Part shown: positions 1 through 5,857 of the stretch, piece by piece | Position numbering within the stretch: the stretch's first letter is position 1 | Layout: each line of letters begins with the position of its first letter | Source: Stenotrophomonas maltophilia | GTDB lineage: Bacteria; Pseudomonadota; Gammaproteobacteria; Xanthomonadales; Xanthomonadaceae | Direction of reading: 5' to 3' | Length of the DNA: 12,941 bases | NCBI GenBank assembly: GCA_002387845.1 | Contig: DGLB01000017.1 | Span: 1,139-14,079 of the forward strand | Notes under the pieces: model-generated | Databases searched by the model: none | What the model saw: only the letters and a program-made list of their open reading frames with translations | Told to the model about the DNA's origin: nothing | Made by a program: the position numbers and the translations under genes

Positions 1-450
1 AAGTACGAAGTGGACAAGGAAACCGGCGCGATCTTCGTCGACCGCATCCTCTCCACCCCGATGCGTTACCCCTGCAACTACGGCTACGTGCCGAGCACCC
101 TGTGCGGCGACGGCGACCCGGCCGACGTGCTGGTGGTGCTGCCGCTGCCGCTGGTCCCGGGTTCGGTGGTGCGCTGCCGTCCGGTCGGCGTGCTGAAGAT
201 GAGCGACGAAGCCGGCAGTGACGAGAAGATCCTGGCGGTGCCGGTGGCCAAGATCTTCAGCGGCTATGCCCACGTGGAAGACATCGAACACGTGTCCAGC
301 CACTGGCTGGAGCGTATCGGCCACTTCTTCGAGCACTACAAGGACCTGGAGAAGGGCAAGTGGGTCAAGCTGGACGGCTGGGGCGGTGCGGCCGAAGCCA
401 AGCAGATCCTCAAGGACGCCCACCAGCGTTACCTCGACGGCCAGGCCTGA
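1..450 (+). CDS. ppa: Inorganic pyrophosphatase, 5'-truncated by window edge
   Basis: This is a soluble family I inorganic pyrophosphatase, which hydrolyses pyrophosphate to two phosphates in the cytoplasm and so pulls biosynthetic reactions forward. The frame is open from base 1 and begins at the KYE motif, which matches residues 29-31 of the E. coli enzyme, so about 28 N-terminal residues lie outside the window. In the 149 visible residues the active-site set is intact. K1, E3, R15 and Y27 are present, as is the acidic motif DGDPAD (D37, D39, D42). D69, D74 and K76 follow, and the late HYKDLEKGKW segment carries the Tyr-Lys pair. The GTG at base 10 is inside the gene and is not its start. 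The family is about 175 residues long, so the 3' end is complete. Identity is very secure. Confidence 0.97.
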   Translation, partial: KYEVDKETGAIFVDRILSTPMRYPCNYGYVPSTLCGDGDPADVLVVLPLPLVPGSVVRCRPVGVLKMSDEAGSDEKILAVPVAKIFSGYAHVEDIEHVSSHWLERIGHFFEHYKDLEKGKWVKLDGWGGAAEAKQILKDAHQRYLDGQA

Positions 451-463
451 GCCTGAACAGCCA

Positions 464-488
464 CGCTCCGGTGCCCGGCACCGGAGCG
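464..488 (+). terminator. Strong hairpin downstream of ppa, candidate terminator
   Basis: An 11-bp perfect stem (464-474 with 478-488) with a 3-base loop starts 13 bases after the ppa stop codon. The stem is GC-rich and stable. The only T-run nearby (501-504) is 12 bases away, so this is not a textbook intrinsic terminator. It may mark the 3' end of the ppa transcript or protect it from decay. Confidence 0.45.
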
Positions 489-556
489 ATGGCGATCACG
501 TTTTCCGCATGCGGCACATCACTATTTGCGCCGGATTAGGTACATTGCGTCAGGTA

Positions 557-583
557 CACCGTCCACGGTGCGTTTCACCGTGG
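557..583 (+). promoter_or_regulatory. Inverted-repeat element just upstream of the HDOD gene
   Basis: CCACGGTG (563-570) and CACCGTGG (576-583) form a perfect 8-bp inverted repeat with a 5-base spacer. A further CACCGT copy sits directly before it (557-562), giving three alternating copies of one 6-mer. The element ends 7 bases before the AGGGG ribosome-binding site (590-594) of the next gene. It could be an operator or a 5'-leader stem-loop. The sequence does not decide between them, and no convincing -35/-10 pair is visible in 451-602. Confidence 0.4.
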
Positions 584-602
584 TCATTCAGGGGATTGTG
601 TC

Positions 603-1724
603 GTGCGTATTCTGCTCGTTGGGGACGAAGCCAGCCTGTCGGCTGAGCTGACCGAATTCATTGCCGATCTTGGGGAAGAGTGGCAGCCGGTGACTGCGGC
701 CGATGGCCAGTCGGCCATGAGCATCGTGGCCTCCACGCCGGTGGACGCCGTGATTGCCTGCCCGGCCCTGCCCGACCTCACCGCCACCACGCTGCTGGGC
801 CAGATCCGCACGCTGCGGCCGGAAACCATCCGCATCGCGCTGGTGGAAGCGGCCCAGGGCAACCGCCCGCCGCCGGCCCGCCTGATCGGCGTGGCGCACC
901 GCTTCCTGCCGTTGCCGCTGGCTCCGGAAGTCCTGCTGGAGGCGCTGACCAGCCTGGAAGAGCTGCGCGAGCTGCTGGACAGCGAACGCCTGCGCAGCGC
1001 CATTGGCCGCATCGAAAAGCTGCCGTCGCCGCCGCACCTGTACCTGAGCCTGACCCAGGCGCTGGAACACGACGACGACACCGACACCGCCGACGTGGCC
1101 AAGCTGGTCGCCGCCGACCCGGCCATTGCCGCGAAAGTGCTGCAGTTATCCAACTCGGCCTTCTACAACAGCGGCCGGACCATTTCCGACCTGCGCAGCG
1201 CGGTGACCCGCCTGGGCCTGGCCACGCTGCGTGACCTGGTGCTGGCCAGCGAGGTGTTCTCCGCATCGCCGCTGTCGGTGGGCGAACGCAACTCGCTGCA
1301 GCAACGCGCGCTGATGGCCTCGCGCCTGGCCGCCAAGCTGCTGCCCGAATCCAGCGCGGAGCTGGGTGCCACGGCCGCCCTGCTGGCCGACATCGGCCTG
1401 CTGCTGCCGGGCGTGCGCAACGAGCGCACCGAACCGGCCAGCGACGGCGACCTGCGTCCGGGCCATGCCGAAGCCGGTGCCTACCTGCTGGGCCTGTGGG
1501 GCCTGCCGATGCCGATCATCGAAGCGGTGGCCTTCCACCTGCAGCCGCAGCGCTCCAACACCCGCAGCTTCTGGGTGACCGGTGCGGTGCACGTGGCGCT
1601 GGCGCTGGTGAACGGCGACCCGGTGGACGAGGAATACCTGCAGCGCGCGGGCGTGCTGTCCAAGCTGCCGCAGTGGCGCGATCACGCCAATGGCCTGATG
1701 GGGCTGGTGGCGGCGGAAGCGTAA
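603..1724 (+). CDS. Pseudo-receiver/HDOD domain signalling protein
   Basis: The 373-residue protein has an N-terminal receiver-like domain (about 1-120) and a C-terminal HDOD domain (about 134-330). The GTG start at 603 has AGGGG 8 bases upstream. The receiver keeps the early acidic pair (D8, E9). The normal phospho-accepting Asp is Cys53, the switch Thr position is Val81, and the conserved Lys position is Leu104, so phosphorylation is unlikely. HDOD features are clear: the LPSPP entry (140-144), the DPAIAAKVLQLSNSAFY segment (172-188) and a helix resembling the HD motif, where the usual His-Asp reads Ala262-Asp263. HDOD proteins are regulatory and generally lack HD phosphohydrolase activity. 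The protein is probably cytoplasmic and acts by protein interaction. No partner kinase or cyclic-di-GMP enzyme is adjacent, so its pathway is unknown. It is transcribed alone, with hairpins on both sides. Confidence 0.88.
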   Translation: MRILLVGDEASLSAELTEFIADLGEEWQPVTAADGQSAMSIVASTPVDAVIACPALPDLTATTLLGQIRTLRPETIRIALVEAAQGNRPPPARLIGVAHRFLPLPLAPEVLLEALTSLEELRELLDSERLRSAIGRIEKLPSPPHLYLSLTQALEHDDDTDTADVAKLVAADPAIAAKVLQLSNSAFYNSGRTISDLRSAVTRLGLATLRDLVLASEVFSASPLSVGERNSLQQRALMASRLAAKLLPESSAELGATAALLADIGLLLPGVRNERTEPASDGDLRPGHAEAGAYLLGLWGLPMPIIEAVAFHLQPQRSNTRSFWVTGAVHVALALVNGDPVDEEYLQRAGVLSKLPQWRDHANGLMGLVAAEA

Positions 1725-1743
1725 GCGCGCAGCGCTTGCGCGG

Positions 1744-1765
1744 GTAGCGCCGGCCGTTGGCCGGC
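1744..1765 (+). repeat. GTAG-type palindromic repeat (SMAG-like)
   Basis: GTAG (1744-1747) is followed by a 7-bp perfect stem, GCCGGCC/GGCCGGC (1749-1755, 1759-1765), with a 3-base loop. This matches the design of the SMAG extragenic palindromes known from Stenotrophomonas maltophilia, which carry GTAG at one end of a stem-loop. It lies between the HDOD stop codon and its terminator. A second hairpin of the same form is at 12867-12889. Confidence 0.6.
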
Positions 1766-1782
1766 AATCCCTGAAGAAAAAT

Positions 1783-1810
1783 GGCGTGCCGCTGGGCGCG
1801 CCTTTTTTTT
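1783..1810 (+). terminator. Intrinsic terminator of the HDOD gene
   Basis: An 8-bp stem (1783-1790 with 1795-1802, one G-U pair) and a GCTG loop are followed at once by eight T residues (1803-1810). This is a classic rho-independent terminator for + strand transcripts. Five A residues just before the stem (1777-1781) could let it work weakly on the opposite strand as a backup stop for the convergent receptor gene. Confidence 0.9.
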
Positions 1811-1830
1811 GCCTTGCGGCCGGCTCCATC

Positions 1831-1863
1831 AAAGAAAAAGGGCGGACCTTGCGGTCCGCCCTT
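1831..1863 (-). terminator. Intrinsic terminator of the TonB-dependent receptor gene
   Basis: A perfect 11-bp stem (1838-1848 with 1853-1863) with a 4-base loop lies 29 bases beyond the receptor stop codon. Read on the - strand it is followed by TTTTTCTTT (complement of 1831-1839). It is convergent with the terminator at 1783-1810, so the two transcripts stop back to back. Confidence 0.88.
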
Positions 1864-1892
1864 CTCTTTCAACTTACCAATGCTTCAAAGGA

Positions 1893-4784
1893 TCAGAAGC
1901 GCTGGGTGTACTTCATGTACAGGAAGCGGCCGATATCGAAACCGCCGTAGTAGGCGAAGCTCGAGTTCTGCTGCGAGTACATCAGCGGACCCTTGTGGTC
2001 GAACACGTTGTTCGCGCCCAGGGCGATGGTGGCATCCCACGGAGCCTTGTAGCTGACCTGCAGGTCGTGGAAGGTGTTGGCACCGGTCTTGCGCAGCGGA
2101 GCCTTTTCACCGTAAGCGTAGCGGTCCGGATCAGTGCAGCCGATCGAGATGCAGGATTCGTTCAGACCCGAGTAGTAACGGGCGGTGTAGTTGACCGAGA
2201 AGTCACCCAGTGCCCAGTTGACGTTGAAGTTCGAACGCACGCGGAACAGCGCATCCTGGCCAACCTTGCCCATCATGATTTCGTTGCCGGCGGAGTTCTG
2301 CGCGGCTTCGTCATACTTGGACAGGTAGCTGGTCTGCCAGTCGATGTTGAACTGACCAATGGCCAGCTCCGGCAGGCGGTACTTGATGCCCAGGTCGTAA
2401 CCTTCGGTTTCCATCTTGCCGAGGTTGGCGGTGCCGTAGGTGATGGCGCTGATGTGGCCATCGGCGGCACGGGTCACGCTGCTGCAACGGTCGGTGTTAC
2501 CCAGCACGTAGCAATCGCGCAGGATGCGATCGACGGAGTCGTCGATGATCATGTCGCTGATTTCGTACTTGTACCAGTCCAGCGAGACGTCCAGACCCTG
2601 CACCCAGCGCGGGCTCCAGACCAGACCGAAGGTCGTGCTCTTGGAGGTTTCCGGCGACAGGTTCGGGTTGGCACCCGAGACGAACTGGTCGCCCGACTGG
2701 CACGGAAGCGTGGTGCAGGCAGCGCCACCCTGACCCAGCTGGGTGTAGTTGGCCGGCGCGCCACCGTTGATGCAGGCCGCGTTGCCCGCCACGCTACCCG
2801 GCGCGGTGATGCCGCACGGATCGATGTAGCGCTCGAAGCTCGAGCTCAGGCCGCCGTACAGGTCGGCGATGGTCGGCGCGCGGAAGCCCTCGGCGTAGGT
2901 GCCGCGGACCAGCAGCTCGTCCATCGGACGCCAGGTCAGGCCGAACTTGCTGTTGGTGGTGCCACCGAAGTTGCTGTAGTCCGAATAACGGCTGGCAACG
3001 TTCAGGGTCAGTTCCTTGGCGAACGCCATGTCGGCCAGGATCGGCACGTTCAGTTCGAGGTAGACCTCGTTCAGATCGTACTCACCGCGGGTCGGCTTCT
3101 GGCCCAGGCCGGTCGACATGCCCGACTGCGCGAAGGCGTCCGGCACGTAGCTGCCTTCTTCCTTGCGGTGCTCCACGCCCACGGCGAAGCCGAGGTCGCC
3201 GGCCGGCAGGGTCACGATGGAACCGGCCAGGTTGGCGGTGAAGCTGGTGGTCTTGGTCACGCCACGGGTGGTGTACACCGGGAACAGGAAGTCCTGCAGT
3301 TCCGGGTCAGCCAGCGAACCCTGGCCTGCGACGCCGTACGGCAGCAGGGGGTTCCACGGACGGCAGTCACCCAGCGCAACCGGCTTGGCAGCGGTACCGC
3401 ACTGTGCCACGCCGTCGGCGTTGATGAACGATGCACCCAGCGCCTGCTCGGCGGCGATCAGGCTCATGTCGCCGTGGTTGGACTTGATCGACTCGTTGCG
3501 GTTCCACAGCGCGCCAACGTCCCAATCGAAGGTCTTGCCAGCGAATTCGAAGTAACCGCTGACGGTCGGCGCAAAGCGCAGGGTCTTCAGCTGGCTTTCG
3601 GTGGTGCGCGGCACTTCCCACAGACGGCGACGGAACTCAACCGGTGCACGGGCGACGTCCGGGTCGCTGGAGACGGGCAGCGGGTTGAAGGCGCTTTCGC
3701 CCGACAGCGGCAGGCCCCACGACAGCGACTGGTACGGGTAACCGGCGATCTGCTGATCCGTGTTGCGCTCGTTGTAGAGCACATCGGCGTTCAGGCTGAT
3801 GGTGTCGGTGAAGTCGTAGGTGCCGTTGACGTACAGCGACTTGCGCTCGGTGCCGGTCAGCACGCTCATCTGCTCGTTCGAGTTGGCGTACTCGGCCGGG
3901 GTCAGCAGGTGGTAGTCAGTCGGGTTGTTCGGGTTGCCACCGGCGTTGAGGGTGTACCACTCCGGCTGCGGCACGTTCTCGCCCGCACGCGGCTTGCAAT
4001 CACCCCACACGCGCGGGTCGCACCAGGTGCTGTTCTGGCTGACATTGCTCCAGTCGCCGGCCGGGGTCGAGTTCGGACCCTTGCCGCCGTCACGGCTGTA
4101 CCAACGGTCCTTGGCCCACACCGGATCCTGCTTGGAGTACTCGGCCGACAGGGTCATGCTGCCGCGTTCGCCGGTCGCACCCAGGGTCATCGAGTACTGC
4201 TGGTTTTCACCGTCGCCCTGGTCGTACTGACCGAAGTAGACGTTGACTTCACCGCCGTCGAAGTTCTTGCGGGTGATCACGTTGACCACGCCGGCAATGG
4301 CGTCGGAACCGTAGATCGACGAAGCGCCGTCCTTCAGGATTTCAATGCGCTCGATGGCCGACATCGGGATCTGGCCCAGATCCTGGTAACCGGCGGTGGT
4401 GGCACCGAGGCGCTTGCCGTTCATCAGCACCAGGGTGCGCTGGGCGCCCAGGTTGCGCAGGTCGACGTAGTAGCCGCCCACGTTTTCGCCCGAGGACAGC
4501 GAGTCCGAACGCGAGATGGCCGGCGAGCCGGCCGAGGTCAGGTTGTTCAGCACGTCGGCGACGCTCGAGAAGCCCTGCTTTTCCAGGGATTCACGGGTCA
4601 TCGTCAGGATCGGCTGCTGGGTCTCCATGTTGGCACCGCGAATACGCGAGCCGGTGACCGAGATGCGATCCAGGTCAGTGGTGCCCGCTGCAGCTTCCTG
4701 CGCCGAGGCAAAGCTCGGCGCGAGCGCCAGGGCAATGCCGGCCGGCAGCAGGCCGAGGCGCACTGCGGGAGTACGGAAATTCAT
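1893..4784 (-). CDS. TonB-dependent outer-membrane receptor
   Basis: A 963-residue receptor that would import a substrate across the outer membrane using TonB energy. The ATG at 4784 is preferred over an in-frame TTG at 4796, because that TTG overlaps the Shine-Dalgarno sequence GGAGAG (4789-4794). Residues 1-28 form a signal peptide with likely cleavage after ASA. A TonB-box-like segment (LDRISVTG, 38-45) follows, then a plug domain (about 55-175, with RTLVLMNGKR and IEILKDGASSIYGSDAIAGV). The rest is a 22-strand-type barrel ending in the aromatic residue Phe, as outer-membrane proteins do. All twelve cysteines fall into six close pairs within extracellular-loop-like segments. The two regulators upstream on the same strand probably control it. 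The substrate cannot be inferred, since no degradative enzyme or transporter lies beside it. Confidence 0.95.
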   Translation of the reverse strand: MNFRTPAVRLGLLPAGIALALAPSFASAQEAAAGTTDLDRISVTGSRIRGANMETQQPILTMTRESLEKQGFSSVADVLNNLTSAGSPAISRSDSLSSGENVGGYYVDLRNLGAQRTLVLMNGKRLGATTAGYQDLGQIPMSAIERIEILKDGASSIYGSDAIAGVVNVITRKNFDGGEVNVYFGQYDQGDGENQQYSMTLGATGERGSMTLSAEYSKQDPVWAKDRWYSRDGGKGPNSTPAGDWSNVSQNSTWCDPRVWGDCKPRAGENVPQPEWYTLNAGGNPNNPTDYHLLTPAEYANSNEQMSVLTGTERKSLYVNGTYDFTDTISLNADVLYNERNTDQQIAGYPYQSLSWGLPLSGESAFNPLPVSSDPDVARAPVEFRRRLWEVPRTTESQLKTLRFAPTVSGYFEFAGKTFDWDVGALWNRNESIKSNHGDMSLIAAEQALGASFINADGVAQCGTAAKPVALGDCRPWNPLLPYGVAGQGSLADPELQDFLFPVYTTRGVTKTTSFTANLAGSIVTLPAGDLGFAVGVEHRKEEGSYVPDAFAQSGMSTGLGQKPTRGEYDLNEVYLELNVPILADMAFAKELTLNVASRYSDYSNFGGTTNSKFGLTWRPMDELLVRGTYAEGFRAPTIADLYGGLSSSFERYIDPCGITAPGSVAGNAACINGGAPANYTQLGQGGAACTTLPCQSGDQFVSGANPNLSPETSKSTTFGLVWSPRWVQGLDVSLDWYKYEISDMIIDDSVDRILRDCYVLGNTDRCSSVTRAADGHISAITYGTANLGKMETEGYDLGIKYRLPELAIGQFNIDWQTSYLSKYDEAAQNSAGNEIMMGKVGQDALFRVRSNFNVNWALGDFSVNYTARYYSGLNESCISIGCTDPDRYAYGEKAPLRKTGANTFHDLQVSYKAPWDATIALGANNVFDHKGPLMYSQQNSSFAYYGGFDIGRFLYMKYTQRF

Positions 4785-4813
4785 TCTTCTCTCCAAGGTA
4801 CGTTAGTAGCGTG

Positions 4814-4852
4814 TTAAACCGCCTCGGAAAGTTACGATTGCGTTGCGGTTAA
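4814..4852 (-). promoter_or_regulatory. Imperfect inverted repeat in the receptor's upstream gap
   Basis: The 68-base gap between the AraC-type gene and the receptor holds TTAAACCGC (4814-4822) and GCGGTTAA (4845-4852), an 8-bp inverted repeat with one extra base. It is the only clear symmetry in the gap and ends at the AraC-type stop codon. It could be an operator for the receptor or a weak stem at the 3' end of the regulator transcript. No good -35/-10 pair was found. Confidence 0.3.
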
Positions 4853-5734
4853 TTATTTGCGCGATGCCACCGAAGACTTTGCTGACTTTGGCGGGACAAT
4901 TCCGCCGGTCTCGCGGAAGCCCGACGCCGACTGCCCATAACGCGCGCGGAAGGCGCGTGCAAAGCTGCAGCAGTTGTCAAAACCGCTGGCCGCAGCCACT
5001 TCGCCGATCATCATGTCAGTGTCGCGCAGCAGGTCCGCAGCACGCTCCAGGCGCAGCCGCGCCGACAGCGACTGCGGGCTTTCCTCGTACAGGCTCTGGA
5101 ACGTCTTGGAGAGATACCAGCTGCTGAAGTTGGTCAGCTCGGCCAGTTCGCCGATGCGCACCACGCGGTGACTGTTGCCTTCCAGGTACAGGCGGGCGCG
5201 CTGCATGCGGCCGAACACCTGGCGCTTGCGGATGCGCGAGCGGCCCGGGCAACGTTGCACGCCGTTGGCCAGCGCACGCTGCAGCGACGCCAGGTGCAGC
5301 AGCACGGGGCGCAATGCCTGTGCCGGCTGGCCACTGGCCAGGGCGTCGCGCCACAGGCGCAGGGCCACGCGTACTTCGCTGCGGCTCATGCTGCCGCGGC
5401 CGGCATACAGGCTGCAGTCGGCCAGCTCGCCCAGCGCGCGCAGCGCGTCCGGGGTCAGGCTCAGTCCGATGCACAGGCCATCGCGGCCGGCCTGGATCAT
5501 CGGCTTGGATTCCTTCTCGAAGGCAATCCACTCGCGCTGGCGCAGACGGAACTTGCCCTCCTTCGATTCCACCCAGGCGCTGCCACGCAGCTGCATCCAC
5601 ACGGTGAAGGTGGTGCCGGCGGTCTGCAGGCTGCCCAGCCGGGCCACGCCCAGGCAGGTCGGCAGCGGACCGTCGTCGACGATCTTGTCCAGGTTGAGCG
5701 ATTGGCCTCGATCGGCCAGGGAAAGCTGACGCAT
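4853..5734 (-). CDS. AraC-family transcriptional regulator
   Basis: A 293-residue AraC/XylS-type DNA-binding protein. Residues 1-160 form a cupin-like sensing region of unknown ligand. Residues 174-275 carry the paired helix-turn-helix domain: the first around RIGELAELTNFSSWYLSKTF (193-212) and the second around IGEVAAASGFDNCCSFARAF (243-262), followed by the usual Phe-Arg-x-xYG ending. It lies 68 bases upstream of the TonB-dependent receptor on the same strand, so control of that receptor is the natural guess, unproven. The ATG at 5734 has no Shine-Dalgarno match in the preceding 20 bases, which read as C-rich on the coding strand. Translation may be weak or leaderless, or the start may differ. 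The 123-base gap upstream (5735-5857) shows no terminator and no convincing promoter. Confidence 0.92.
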   Translation of the reverse strand: MRQLSLADRGQSLNLDKIVDDGPLPTCLGVARLGSLQTAGTTFTVWMQLRGSAWVESKEGKFRLRQREWIAFEKESKPMIQAGRDGLCIGLSLTPDALRALGELADCSLYAGRGSMSRSEVRVALRLWRDALASGQPAQALRPVLLHLASLQRALANGVQRCPGRSRIRKRQVFGRMQRARLYLEGNSHRVVRIGELAELTNFSSWYLSKTFQSLYEESPQSLSARLRLERAADLLRDTDMMIGEVAAASGFDNCCSFARAFRARYGQSASGFRETGGIVPPKSAKSSVASRK

Positions 5735-5857
5735 GACTGCACCGGGGGTTTGCCGTTACGGGGCCACCGTTTTGCCAAGTCAGGCCATTTGCGTCAGGAA
5801 GGTTCGACGAGTTTCATCCGAAATCGTCACGATGCCTTCACGAAGGAAGTACGAAAG

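Noticed and set aside
1809..4817. Very long + strand open frame opposite the TonB-dependent receptor
   Set aside because: It mirrors the receptor codons, its translation is Val/Ala/Gly/Arg/Gln-rich with no recognisable domain, and it runs through the terminators of both neighbours. High GC at third positions keeps antisense frames open.
5735..5857. Promoter for the AraC-type gene (TTGGCA on the - strand) and CCGTT direct repeats
   Set aside because: No -10 box at a suitable distance accompanies the -35-like hexamer, and the repeats are only five bases long.
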